NCBI GenBank assembly: GCA_946188395.1
Contig: CAMHUU010000003.1
Location: forward strand, 1 to 64,000
Direction: 5' to 3'
Source of the DNA: an uncultured Prevotellaceae bacterium
Lineage (GTDB): Bacteria; Bacteroidota; Bacteroidia; Bacteroidales; Bacteroidaceae
DNA: 64,000 nt
Shown: positions 40,655-50,262 of the stretch, piece by piece
Layout of the letters: each line of letters begins with the position of its first letter
Numbering within the stretch: the first letter of the stretch is position 1
Notes under the pieces: generated by a model
Told to the model about the DNA's origin: nothing
Database searches by the model: none
The model's input: the letters and a program-made list of their open reading frames with translations, nothing else
Position numbers and translations under genes: made by a program

Positions 40655-43600
40655 ATGATGAAACGTTTTTGTTCTTTTTTCTTTCTGCTGACAGCTTGTT
40701 TGATGGTTTCGGCACAGCAAAAAGTGTATATCTCTACCTCGTTCCACGAGCCTGCCACAGATGGTTTGCGGTTTATTTACAGTCGTGACGGATGGACCTG
40801 GCAACAGGTTGATGGTATTTGGCTGAAGCCCGAGGTGGGCAATCAGCGTGTGATGCGCGATCCCAGCATCATCCGTACGCCTGACGGCATGTTCCATCTC
40901 GTGTGGACATCCAGTTGGCGAGGTGACAGAGGCTTTGGCTATGCCTGTTCGAAGGACTTGGTGCATTGGAGTGAACAGCGTTTCATCGAGGTGATGACGG
41001 ATACGTCGACAGTCAACGTCTGGGCACCCGAACTCTTTTGGGACGACGTCAAGAAACAGGCCATTATCATCTGGGCATCGTGCATTCCAGGCAAGTTTCC
41101 TGATGGACAGGAGGAACACAGAAACAACCACCGCCTCTACTATACCACCACGAAGGACTTCAAAACCTTTGCGCCAACGAAGCTGATGATTGACCCTGGG
41201 TTCTCGTGTATCGACGCTACGCTGGTGAAACGCGCCAAGAACGACTACGTGATGGTGCTGAAGGACAATACCCGTCCTGAGCGCGACATCAAGGTGGCCT
41301 ACGCCAAATCGCCTTATGGCCCGTGGTCGAAGGCCTCAGAGCCCTTCACGGGTAAGATGATGGAGGGTCCGACGACGGTAAAGGTGACGCGTAAAGTGGA
41401 TAAGAGCATAGAGAATGGCTGGCTGATTTACTACGACCGCTATCGTCTCTTCGACTTTGGCGCACACTATACCAAAGACTTCGTTACTTTCGAGGATGTC
41501 AGCGACCAAACAACCATTCCCCCTTTGCACAAGCACGGCACCATCTTCGAGGCTGACGAGGCCATCCTGCAAGGGCTGTTGAATGCAAAGAAGATACACT
41601 ATACAGGCAAGACGCTGAGCAACCCCAATCGTCACGATGGAGGGCTGTCGCCTGTCGTAGGTGTGCATAATATCCAAATTCTACGTGCCAATCGCGAGCA
41701 TCCTTCTGAGGCTAACGGCAATGGATGGACATACAACCACCAGCCCATGATGGCTTATTGGCAGAATCAGTTCTATGTACACTACCTCTGCGACCCCAAG
41801 GACGAACACGTGCCACCTTCGCACACCCTCTATCAGACCTCAAAGGACGGCTACACATGGACTCATCCGCAGATTCTGTTCCCTGAGGTACAGGTGCCTG
41901 AAGGTTTCCAAAAGCCCAATCGCTCTGAGAAAGCTCACGACCTTATTGCTATTATGCACCAGCGTGTGGGCTGGTACGTTTCGAAGAGCGGACAATTGTG
42001 GGCTCTTGGCAATTATGGCGTCGCCTTCGACAAGAAAGACGATCCCAACGACGGTAATGGCATGGGTCGCGTCATCCGTGAAGTAAAGAAAGACGGCACG
42101 CTGGGCCCGATTTATTTCATCTACCTGAACCATACCTACAAAACCTACAAGACCTACTTCCCCTTCTACACGAAGGCTGATAAGGCCACAAAGACAGCCT
42201 GTGAGGAAATCCTCGCTAATCCCCGCTACCGCATGCAATGGGTAGAGGAGGCTGATCGTACTGACCCGTTGATTCCTCTGCACAAAGAATACAAGGCCTA
42301 TTGCGACTATACCCTGCCTGATGGACAAATTGCGTCGCTGTGGAAGCATGCGCTGACGTCGACGTCGGCTGATGGCGGACTTACGTGGGCCCAGCCCGTG
42401 GAACGTGCCAAGGGCTTTGTCAACAGCAATGCGAAAATCTGGGGACAGCGCCTCTCCGATGGTACTTACGCTACCGTTTACAATCCCTCTGAATTCCGTT
42501 GGCCATTAGGAATCTCACTAAGTAAGGATGGCTACGAATATACCACGCTGAATCTGGTTCAGGGCGAAGTACCGCCCATGCGTTATGGTGGCAACTACAA
42601 GAGTTTCGGTCCTCAGTATGTAAGAGGGATCCAGGAAGGCAATGGCGTTCCCAACGACTCTGACCTTTGGGTGACTTACTCGATGAACAAGGAAGACATG
42701 TGGGTGGCTCATATCCCCGTGCCTGTTCAGACGGAAGCACATAGTCATGCTGATGGACGGGAGTTCCTCGCTGTTGACAATTCTCCTGTCACCCCCCTTT
42801 CCCATCTTACTACTTGGAACATCCATTCCCCCGTCTATGCCCCCGTTTCGCTGAACGACGGATGGCTTACGCTGAGCGATAGTGATCCTTTCGACTATGC
42901 CCGTGTAGAAAGAAAAATTCCTGCCACAAAGGAGTTGAAGGTTAGCTTCGACTTGAAGGCTAGTCAGAACAATTTTGGCTTGTTGCAAATTGAATTCCTT
43001 GACGCCCAAGGAACAGCCTGTTCGCGCATTGAACTTACAGACGAAGGAACGATGCGTTACAAGGGCGGTGCCCGCTATGGCGGTTTGGGGAAATACGAAG
43101 CGAATAAAGCGTATCATGTTGAGGCTGTCCTCAGCATTTCGAAACGCATGATAGAGGTTTTCGTGGATGGCAAGAAGGCTGGTCAGCGTATGTTCTTTGC
43201 TCCCGTTGAGAGCATTGAACGCGTCATGTTCCGCACGGGCTCTGAGCGTCGATTCCCAAATGTCGATACCCCTGCCGATTGGGATGGTATCCTCGATAAT
43301 GCTGGCGAGCGCGAACCAGAGGCGACGTTTGCCATCGCCAACGTCTGTACTGTGCCCGTTGGTTTTGCCAACGGGGATGGCGCCTTTCTCCGTTACGACG
43401 ACTACAAGCACTACGTCGACTACTTTAACACGATGGAGGATGAGAACATTGTTCAGGCCATTCCCAACGAGAAAGCGTGGGAATGGATGACAAAGAACGT
43501 GCCCCTCTTCGATTGTCCCAACAAGGGCTTCGAGGAAATGTGGTACTACCGCTGGTGGACGCTTAGAAAGCACATCGAACTGACGCCCGTGGGCTATGCG

Positions 43601-44920
43601 ATGACGGAGTTCCTCGTCAATCGCAACTATGCTGACAAGTGGAAGCTCATCTCCTCGGGTGTGGGCCACCATATCCACGAGAGCCGCTGGCTACGTGACA
43701 GCACGTACCTCGACCAGATTGTCCGCACGTGGTACAAAGGCAACGAAGGCCAACCTATGGCGAAACTCATGAATTATTCCTCGTGGATAGCCCATTCTTT
43801 GTGGCAGCGCCACTTGGTAGATGGTCGCAAACAGTGGTACATCGACCTGCTGCCTTCGTTGGAGTGGGAGTATAACGAGTGGGAATCGACGCACACTCGC
43901 GAAGGAGGCCTCTACTGGCAGGAGGACGTTCGCGACGCAATGGAGGAAACCATCAGTGGCGGACGCAAGAAGAAGTACCTGCGCCCCTCCATCAATGCCT
44001 ATATGTACGGCAACGCAATGGCCATTGGCAATATCCTTGCCCTTAGTGGTTCTCCCGCCAAGGCCCAAACGTATTTCGCCAAGGCTAACGATCTGAAGGA
44101 AAAGGTCCACGCGAAGCTTTGGAACGAAAACCACCAATTCTTCGAGACGCATCGCATCGACTCTTCTGCTAATGTCCGCGAGGCCATTGGCTTTATGCCT
44201 TGGTACACCCACATGGCGAAAGACGAGGCGAAATATGCTGTCGCCTGGCTTCAGGCTGCTGACCCTGAGGGCTTCTCTGCCCCTTACGGACAGACTACTG
44301 CTGAGCGTCGCCATCCAGAGTTCCGCACGCATGGTGTAGGCCAATGCGAGTGGGATGGTGCCGTATGGCCCTTTGCCACCAGTCAGACACTGACCGCTTT
44401 GGCCAACTTCGCTAACGACTATACCGCCCGTCCTGTGCCCAGCGGTTCTCTGACCGATGGTCAGAGTGTGGCGTTGCGAATTGCCGCTGGGGCCCTTCCC
44501 ATCGACTCCCTCTACTTCGCTGAAATGGAGAAATACATGCAGAGCCAGCACATGCGTGGCAAGCCCTATATTGGCGAATATCTCGATGAAACCACGGGTT
44601 ATTGGCTGAAAGGCGACCAGGAACGCTCGCGCTATTACAACCACTCTACGTGGAACGACCTGATGATTACGGGTCTTTGTGGTCTGCGCCCTCGCCAGGA
44701 TAATACCATTGAGGTCAATCCTCTGTTACCTCAAAATAAGTGGGATTACTTCTGCCTCGACAACGTTCTTTATCATGGCCACAACCTCACCATCGTATGG
44801 GACAAGGACGGCTCGCGCTATCATGCAGGCAAGGGTCTCCGCGTTTACGTTGATGGCAAACTTGTAGGCCAGCGCGAAACCCTCGGAAGACTCGTCGTTG
44901 AGAATGCGTTAAGGCGCTGA
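40655..44920 (+). CDS. Giant GH43 / GH143-like / GH142-like fusion enzyme
   Basis: A 1421-aa exported protein with signal peptide (1-20). Residues 22-310 are a GH43-type five-bladed propeller with the catalytic base in MRDPSI (Asp69). Residues 345-715 form a sialidase-like propeller with Asp-boxes near 398 (SKDGYTW) and 570 (SADGGLTW). Residues 735-885 are a LamG-like jelly roll. Residues 900-1390 are an (alpha/alpha)6 barrel (FEEMWYYRWWTLRKHI, QCEWDGAVWPFATSQT). BT1020 of the B. thetaiotaomicron RG-II system joins a GH143 Dha hydrolase and a GH142 beta-L-arabinofuranosidase; here a GH43 unit appears fused in front. Families are assigned from fold and context, not by search. Confidence 0.7.
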   Translation: MMKRFCSFFFLLTACLMVSAQQKVYISTSFHEPATDGLRFIYSRDGWTWQQVDGIWLKPEVGNQRVMRDPSIIRTPDGMFHLVWTSSWRGDRGFGYACSKDLVHWSEQRFIEVMTDTSTVNVWAPELFWDDVKKQAIIIWASCIPGKFPDGQEEHRNNHRLYYTTTKDFKTFAPTKLMIDPGFSCIDATLVKRAKNDYVMVLKDNTRPERDIKVAYAKSPYGPWSKASEPFTGKMMEGPTTVKVTRKVDKSIENGWLIYYDRYRLFDFGAHYTKDFVTFEDVSDQTTIPPLHKHGTIFEADEAILQGLLNAKKIHYTGKTLSNPNRHDGGLSPVVGVHNIQILRANREHPSEANGNGWTYNHQPMMAYWQNQFYVHYLCDPKDEHVPPSHTLYQTSKDGYTWTHPQILFPEVQVPEGFQKPNRSEKAHDLIAIMHQRVGWYVSKSGQLWALGNYGVAFDKKDDPNDGNGMGRVIREVKKDGTLGPIYFIYLNHTYKTYKTYFPFYTKADKATKTACEEILANPRYRMQWVEEADRTDPLIPLHKEYKAYCDYTLPDGQIASLWKHALTSTSADGGLTWAQPVERAKGFVNSNAKIWGQRLSDGTYATVYNPSEFRWPLGISLSKDGYEYTTLNLVQGEVPPMRYGGNYKSFGPQYVRGIQEGNGVPNDSDLWVTYSMNKEDMWVAHIPVPVQTEAHSHADGREFLAVDNSPVTPLSHLTTWNIHSPVYAPVSLNDGWLTLSDSDPFDYARVERKIPATKELKVSFDLKASQNNFGLLQIEFLDAQGTACSRIELTDEGTMRYKGGARYGGLGKYEANKAYHVEAVLSISKRMIEVFVDGKKAGQRMFFAPVESIERVMFRTGSERRFPNVDTPADWDGILDNAGEREPEATFAIANVCTVPVGFANGDGAFLRYDDYKHYVDYFNTMEDENIVQAIPNEKAWEWMTKNVPLFDCPNKGFEEMWYYRWWTLRKHIELTPVGYAMTEFLVNRNYADKWKLISSGVGHHIHESRWLRDSTYLDQIVRTWYKGNEGQPMAKLMNYSSWIAHSLWQRHLVDGRKQWYIDLLPSLEWEYNEWESTHTREGGLYWQEDVRDAMEETISGGRKKKYLRPSINAYMYGNAMAIGNILALSGSPAKAQTYFAKANDLKEKVHAKLWNENHQFFETHRIDSSANVREAIGFMPWYTHMAKDEAKYAVAWLQAADPEGFSAPYGQTTAERRHPEFRTHGVGQCEWDGAVWPFATSQTLTALANFANDYTARPVPSGSLTDGQSVALRIAAGALPIDSLYFAEMEKYMQSQHMRGKPYIGEYLDETTGYWLKGDQERSRYYNHSTWNDLMITGLCGLRPRQDNTIEVNPLLPQNKWDYFCLDNVLYHGHNLTIVWDKDGSRYHAGKGLRVYVDGKLVGQRETLGRLVVENALRR

Positions 44921-44941
44921 CGACCTTTTAGGCCGCACCTT

Positions 44942-44974
44942 GATGACAAAACGGGCGGTCTGTACGTCTTAATA
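44942..44974 (+). promoter_or_regulatory. Shared regulatory motif, site D (GH78-methyltransferase operon)
   Basis: GATGACAAAAC, then GGGCGGTCTGTACGTCTTAATA, ending 5 nt before the GH78 ATG and directly followed by AGGAG. Nearly identical to site E. Because it reaches the ribosome site, a repressor operator or leader element fits better than an upstream activator site. Confidence 0.7.
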
Positions 44975-44979
44975 GGAGT

Positions 44980-47370
44980 ATGAGACAGATCTTGTTATCA
45001 CTATTGATAGGATTTGTGTTGCCGATGGCGGCGCAGACGAGCGACAGGAGCCAAGTGCAGGCAGATGCCTTTGGTAATGCCCAGTGGATAGGTGCCATCA
45101 CGAAAGCTGACGCCAAGACGCCAGTGGGCAGGAACTATTCTGGTAGTGTGCTAAAGGAGACGAAGGCTGCTTGGGAACAGGCAGACCCGCTATCGCGACA
45201 GAGCATTATCCTGCGTCGTAGTTTCAGGCCCTACAAGGCGGTGAAGCAGGCTGAGTTGCGCATCTGCGGATTGGGTTTCTACGAAGCCAGCATCAATGGG
45301 CAGAAGGTGGGCGAATCGGAGTTTGCCCCCGCATGGAGCGACTACGACAAGACGGTGTATTTCAGCACCTACGACGTCACCCAGCTGATTCAGCAGGGCG
45401 ACAACGAGTTGCGCGTGCTGTTGGGCAACGGTTTTTATAATGAGCAAGGCGGGCGTTATGTGAAGCTGAAGGTGTCGTTTGGCCCCCCCACGCTGCTGTG
45501 CCTGCTCTATGTCACCTACGAAGACGGGATGCGCGAACACCTGTTCAGCGACAGCAAGTGGCAGTGGACGGAGAGTCCGATTACCTTTAACAGCATCTAT
45601 GGTGGTGAGGATTATGACGCAAGAAGGGAAGCCTCCCCCGACCCCTCCGAAAGAGGGGAGAATGTCTGGAAGCCCGTCGTGATACAAGAGGCACCTAAGG
45701 GGGTGCTACGTCCGCAGGTAGTCCAACCCGTAAAGCTGATGGAGCGATTCCCAGTTAAGCAGGTACTGAAATGGCAGGGTGACACGCTTCTCGTGTTCGA
45801 TATGGGTCAGAACCTCGCTGGCTATCCGGAAATCACCATCGAGGGCCGTGCGGGTCAACGACTGAAGCTTATCCCTGGTGAGACGCTAACCCCAGAGGGT
45901 TTTGTAAACCAGAAACAAACGGGCCGCCCGCATTATTATACCTATATATTAAGAGGAGATAGGAAAGAGGTGAGAGGTGAGAGTAATACTGAAGTGTGGC
46001 ATCCGCGATTCTCGTACTACAGCTTCCGCTATCTTCAGATTGAGGGCGACATCGACGTGTTGAAGAAGGTGGAGTCGTGCTTTGTCTATAATTCTGCCGA
46101 GCGGACAGGCTCGTTCGAATGCAGTAATCCACGCATCAATGCTACCCACCAGTTGATAGACCGTGCCATCAGGAGCAATTGGCAGGCAGTTTGGACAGAC
46201 TGTCCCTCGCGCGAAAAGCTCGGCTGGTTGGAGCAAGACTGGCTGAACGGCGAGGCGCTGGTATATAACTACGACGCGCAGAAGATGATTGAGCAGACCA
46301 TGCAGAACATCGTCGATGCACAGCACGAGGACGGTTCGATGCCTGAGATAGCCCCAGAGTATACGCAGTTTACGGGACCTTACACTGAGCCTTTCCGCGA
46401 GTCACCCGAATGGGGTGGAGCCATCGTCGCCCTGCCCATGCTCTGCTTGCGGCATTATGGCAACTTCGAATTGGCGGAACGTCATTACGACGCCATGAAG
46501 CGCTATGTGGATTATCTCACTACGAAAGACTCCTGCTACATCTTGAAACAGGGTCTTGGCGACTGGTACGACTACGGCCCCGGTCGTGCAGGTTTCTCGA
46601 AGAACACCCCCATGCCGCTGGTGTCGACTGCCCATTATTACCAGTGGATGTGTAATATGTTTGTCATTGCCAAGGTGTTAGGGAAAAAGGAGGATGCCGA
46701 GCGGTTCAATACGCAAGCTGACAATATCCGCCAGTCGTTCAACCGCACTTTCTACAATGCAGAAAAAAAGACCTACGGCACGGGCAGTCAGTGCTCGTTG
46801 GCCCTGCCGCTATACCTCAAGATGGTTCCCGATAGCGACTATCAGGCTGTGCTTCAGCATCTTATCGACGATATTAAGGCCCACGGAACGCGTCTGACAA
46901 CAGGCGACGTAGGCAATCGTTACCTCTTCTCGGTGTTGATAGAGAACGACCAGCGCGAGCTGCTCTACGCCATGCTGAATCACGACGATGTGCCTGGCTA
47001 TGGCTATCAGATCAAGAAGGGACATACGACGCTGACGGAGCAATGGAATCCGGATATGGGGGCCTCGATGAACCACTTCATGATGGCACATATCGAGAAT
47101 TTCCTGATACCCGACCTTCTGGGTATCCAGCGTACTGGCGATTTGATTGAGATACAACCGCATCCCGTGGGTGACATCGTTTGGTGCAAGGGTTCTACGA
47201 TGAGCGCTCATGGTCCTGTAAAGGTGGAATGGCGCATCCATGAAGGTGTCTTCACGATGGATATCGATATTCCCGAGGGCGGTTTTGCCGATGTTTACAT
47301 GCCGTTCTCCGGTCATGCAGAGAGTGTCACAGAAGGACGTCACAGATTGACAGAAAAGATAAAACAATAA
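44980..47370 (+). CDS. GH78 alpha-L-rhamnosidase
   Basis: A 796-aa exported enzyme with signal peptide (1-18, PMAAQ). The N-terminal beta domain with RRSFRPYKAVKQAELRICGLG and the F-AP-WSDYDKTVYFSTYDVT run is typical of Bact_rhamnosid_N. The (alpha/alpha)6 catalytic barrel holds the signature DCPSREKLGWLEQDWLNGEA, whose Asp/Glu residues form the catalytic centre. A C-terminal beta sandwich closes it. Two repeat-derived loops interrupt the beta domains (residues 218-227 and 328-336). Rhamnose occurs in several RG-II side chains. The corrinoid fusion gene follows after 3 nt, so they share one mRNA and site D. Confidence 0.92.
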   Translation: MRQILLSLLIGFVLPMAAQTSDRSQVQADAFGNAQWIGAITKADAKTPVGRNYSGSVLKETKAAWEQADPLSRQSIILRRSFRPYKAVKQAELRICGLGFYEASINGQKVGESEFAPAWSDYDKTVYFSTYDVTQLIQQGDNELRVLLGNGFYNEQGGRYVKLKVSFGPPTLLCLLYVTYEDGMREHLFSDSKWQWTESPITFNSIYGGEDYDARREASPDPSERGENVWKPVVIQEAPKGVLRPQVVQPVKLMERFPVKQVLKWQGDTLLVFDMGQNLAGYPEITIEGRAGQRLKLIPGETLTPEGFVNQKQTGRPHYYTYILRGDRKEVRGESNTEVWHPRFSYYSFRYLQIEGDIDVLKKVESCFVYNSAERTGSFECSNPRINATHQLIDRAIRSNWQAVWTDCPSREKLGWLEQDWLNGEALVYNYDAQKMIEQTMQNIVDAQHEDGSMPEIAPEYTQFTGPYTEPFRESPEWGGAIVALPMLCLRHYGNFELAERHYDAMKRYVDYLTTKDSCYILKQGLGDWYDYGPGRAGFSKNTPMPLVSTAHYYQWMCNMFVIAKVLGKKEDAERFNTQADNIRQSFNRTFYNAEKKTYGTGSQCSLALPLYLKMVPDSDYQAVLQHLIDDIKAHGTRLTTGDVGNRYLFSVLIENDQRELLYAMLNHDDVPGYGYQIKKGHTTLTEQWNPDMGASMNHFMMAHIENFLIPDLLGIQRTGDLIEIQPHPVGDIVWCKGSTMSAHGPVKVEWRIHEGVFTMDIDIPEGGFADVYMPFSGHAESVTEGRHRLTEKIKQ
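45632..45660. repeat. In-frame palindromic repeat encoding ASPDPSERGE
   Basis: CCTCCCCCGACCCCTCC-GAAA-GAGGGGAG inside GH78; the inner CCCCTC/GAGGGG arms are complementary. Encodes a Pro/Ser/Arg loop. Same class as 9416-9436 and 25036-25074. Confidence 0.75.
45963..45985. repeat. GAGGTGAGAGGTGAGAG microrepeat in GH78
   Basis: Reverse-complement version of the repeat at 810-839, in frame, encoding RKEVRGES between two beta strands. Confidence 0.6.
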
Positions 47371-47373
47371 GCG

Positions 47374-50232
47374 ATGAATACTTGGAAAGCGAATCTCGAA
47401 GAGACGAAGAAACACTATATTGACTGGTGGAACCACAAGGGCATTATCCTCAACATGTGGGAACACTTTCAGGAAGGCGTCACACCCCATGCCGACATTC
47501 CTGCCCCAAAGCCTTACAAGGACTTGAACCAGCGATGGTTCGACCCCGTGTGGCGTGCGGAGTATCTGGATTGGTATGTGGCGCATTCGTCGCTGATGGC
47601 TGATATGTTGCCTGTGGCGAATACGCAGTTGGGTCCTGGCTCGTTGGCAGCCATCTTGGGCGGTGTGTTCGAAGGTGGCGAAGATACCATCTGGATTCAT
47701 CCTGACCCCAACTACAGCGACGATATCAAGTTCGATCCCAACCACCCCAACTGGCTGTTGCACAAAGACTTGCTTCGTGCCTGTAAGCAGAAAGCCCAAG
47801 GTCACTACTATGTGGGCATGCCTGACCTGATGGAAGGTCTCGACGTGCTGGCGGCTATCAAGGGAACGGACAAGGTGTTGCTCGATACGGTGATGCAACC
47901 CGAGGTGCTCGAACACCAGATGCAACAGATTAACGACATCTATTTCCGTGTGTTCGACGAGCTCTATGACATCATCCGCGAGGGCGACGAGATGGCCTTC
48001 TGCTATTTCTCGTCATGGGCACCAGGTAAGATGTCGAAGTTGCAGAGCGACATCTCGACGATGATCAGTGTGGACGACTATCGTCGCTTTGTCCAGCCCT
48101 TCATTCGCGAACAGTGCCAGAAGATTGACTATACCCTCTACCACCTTGATGGAGTGGGGGCCATGCACCATTTGGATGCCCTGTTGGAGATTAAGGAACT
48201 GAACGCCATCCAGTGGACGCCAGGTGTGGGAGAGCCACAAGGCGGTTCGCCCAAGTGGTACGACCTCTATCGGAAGATCATTGCTGGTGGCAAGAGCATT
48301 ATGGCTTGCTGGGTAACCCTCGACGAGTTGCGCCCCTTGCTCGACAACATCGGAGGCGAGGGTGTCCATATTGAGATGGACTTCCATAATGAACGCGAGG
48401 TGGAACAGGCGATGAAGATAGTGGACGACTTCAAAACCAATCGTAATCTGCATCCGTCCGACTTCAAAGACGATGTCGACCTCGAAGTAGAGGAAATCAT
48501 TCGAAGAGTAGAAAACGGAGAACTGAGTAATCATACCACTCACCACTCACCATTCACCATTCACCAAAACAAGATTCTTGTCCTTGATGGTGCCATGGGT
48601 ACGATGATTCAGCGCTATCAGTTGCGTGAAGAGGACTTCAGAGGGGCCCGCTTTGCCAACCATCCGAAGGAACTGAAGGGATGTAACGACGTGCTGTCGC
48701 TGACTGCGCCCTTCGTCGTTCGCGACATCCATCGTAAATACCTCGAGGCAGGTGCTGACATCATCGAAACCAATACCTTCAATGCTCAGCGCATCTCGAT
48801 GGGCGACTACAGCATGCAGGACCACTGTCGCGACATCAACCTCGCAGCCGCTCGTTTGGCCCGTGAGTGTGCCGACGAGTTCTCCTCGTCGGATAAGCCC
48901 CGCTACGTCGCTGGCAGCATCGGCCCCACAAGCAGAACAACCTCTGTTACCACCAGTGGCGAGCCACTTGATAAGAATGTATTGCGTGAGGCCTATGCCG
49001 AACAAATACAAGCCCTCGTTGACGGAGGTGTCGATGCCCTCCTCATCGAGACGATCTTTGATGTAGAGAATGCCCGCATTGCCTTTGAGGAAGCCCAGCG
49101 CATAGCACCTCAGTTGCCTATCATGCTGAGTTTTAGCGTATCTACGCCCGATGGCCACAATATGTTGGGACAGGACATCTGTGAGTTCCTTCAGTCATTG
49201 AACAAGGAGGAAATCTTCTCCGTAGGAATCAATTGTGTTTCTGATGTTGCTCAGATGATGTCTCTCGTTTGTCGCTTGGCACAGTTTGGTACACGGGTGA
49301 GCCTCTATCCCAATGCAGGAATGCCCGATGGCAACGGCCATTATAGCAAGACACCAGAGAGTCTGTTGGCTGACGTCTGGCCATTGCTAGAAGGACATTT
49401 CTTGAACATCATTGGTGGCTGTTGTGGTACGACGGATGCACATATCTGCCTGTTTGCCAAAGCCATCGAGCCCGTGCCAGGAATTTTCCTGTCACCGCTG
49501 AAAGCAGGAGAAATAGTTCCTGTAGTTTATGTTCCCGATACAAGTTCCATACCAGGAATTGAGATAAAAATTGAAGATAAGACGGATGCTGATGATCCAG
49601 CCGAGCGCCTCTTCGAGGCCATTCTCGCAGGCAAGAGCGATGAGGCTGCTGTAGCAACGAAGGAGGCTATCGCACAGGGCATTGCCCCACAAGACCTCAT
49701 CAATGGTCAGATGATTCGTGCGATGGGTGAGGTGGGTCAACGCTTTCAGGATGGCAAGGCCTTTGTGCCCCAGTTGTTGATGGCTGGACGTGCCATGAAG
49801 GCAGCCCTCGAATTGCTGAAGCCTATGATGGCTGGTGCTGCCTCTACGTCGTTGGGCAAGGTGGTGATAGGTACTGTGAAGGGCGACTTGCACGACATCG
49901 GTAAGAACCTCGTGGCGTCGATGTTGGAAGGCTGTGGTTTCGAGGTTGTCAACATTGGTATCGACGTTTCTGCTGATGCCTTTATTCAGGCCATCAAGGA
50001 GAACCAGCCCGACATCCTTTGCATGAGTGCGCTGCTGACTACCACGATGGGGTATATGAAAGAAGTCATCGACGCCCTCGAACAGGCTGGCATTCGCGAC
50101 CAGGTAAAGGTGATGGTAGGTGGAGCCCCTGTGACACAGGGTTTTGCCGATGAGATTGGTGCCGATGGTTATAGCGACAATGCCAACTCGGCTGTCGCAG
50201 TCGCGAAGCAACTGTTAAAGGTAAAAAAGTAA
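47374..50232 (+). CDS. UROD-like methyltransferase / homocysteine methyltransferase / corrinoid protein fusion
   Basis: A 952-aa cytosolic fusion. Residues 1-385 are a uroporphyrinogen-decarboxylase-like methyltransferase domain (YHLDGVGAMHHLDALL) lacking the usual HxC...C zinc motif. After a repeat-derived linker, residues 400-700 are a MetH-type homocysteine methyltransferase with zinc ligands Cys621 (GINC) and Cys683/Cys684 (GGCCGT). Residues 740-952 are the MtaC-like B12 cap and Rossmann domains with the cobalt ligand His840 (GDLHDIGKNL). It has all three parts of a methyl transfer: donor site, corrinoid carrier, homocysteine acceptor. Pterin-binding and activation domains of MetH are absent. 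The donor is unknown; methyl sugars of RG-II are my candidate. It is read with GH78. Confidence 0.85.
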   Translation: MNTWKANLEETKKHYIDWWNHKGIILNMWEHFQEGVTPHADIPAPKPYKDLNQRWFDPVWRAEYLDWYVAHSSLMADMLPVANTQLGPGSLAAILGGVFEGGEDTIWIHPDPNYSDDIKFDPNHPNWLLHKDLLRACKQKAQGHYYVGMPDLMEGLDVLAAIKGTDKVLLDTVMQPEVLEHQMQQINDIYFRVFDELYDIIREGDEMAFCYFSSWAPGKMSKLQSDISTMISVDDYRRFVQPFIREQCQKIDYTLYHLDGVGAMHHLDALLEIKELNAIQWTPGVGEPQGGSPKWYDLYRKIIAGGKSIMACWVTLDELRPLLDNIGGEGVHIEMDFHNEREVEQAMKIVDDFKTNRNLHPSDFKDDVDLEVEEIIRRVENGELSNHTTHHSPFTIHQNKILVLDGAMGTMIQRYQLREEDFRGARFANHPKELKGCNDVLSLTAPFVVRDIHRKYLEAGADIIETNTFNAQRISMGDYSMQDHCRDINLAAARLARECADEFSSSDKPRYVAGSIGPTSRTTSVTTSGEPLDKNVLREAYAEQIQALVDGGVDALLIETIFDVENARIAFEEAQRIAPQLPIMLSFSVSTPDGHNMLGQDICEFLQSLNKEEIFSVGINCVSDVAQMMSLVCRLAQFGTRVSLYPNAGMPDGNGHYSKTPESLLADVWPLLEGHFLNIIGGCCGTTDAHICLFAKAIEPVPGIFLSPLKAGEIVPVVYVPDTSSIPGIEIKIEDKTDADDPAERLFEAILAGKSDEAAVATKEAIAQGIAPQDLINGQMIRAMGEVGQRFQDGKAFVPQLLMAGRAMKAALELLKPMMAGAASTSLGKVVIGTVKGDLHDIGKNLVASMLEGCGFEVVNIGIDVSADAFIQAIKENQPDILCMSALLTTTMGYMKEVIDALEQAGIRDQVKVMVGGAPVTQGFADEIGADGYSDNANSAVAVAKQLLKVKK
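48536..48567. repeat. CACTCACCATTCACCATTCACC linker repeat
   Basis: Tandem CACTCAC and CATTCAC units encode THHSPFTIH exactly at the junction between the UROD-like and homocysteine methyltransferase domains. Confidence 0.75.
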
Positions 50233-50238
50233 TAGGGT

Positions 50239-50262
50239 AAAAAGGCATACTCAAGCCTTTTT
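50239..50262. terminator. Bidirectional terminator inside a gene end
   Basis: AAAAAGGC / GCCTTTTT (8-bp stem, 8-nt loop) between the corrinoid fusion stop and the reactivase-like gene. It includes the reactivase stop codon and its Lys-rich last codons. Confidence 0.75.

Noticed and set aside
42781..42830. Additional in-frame repeat in the giant fusion (CACCCCCC then TTTCCCATC)
   Set aside because: C-rich but without tandem units or complementary arms, so not clearly part of the repeat families.
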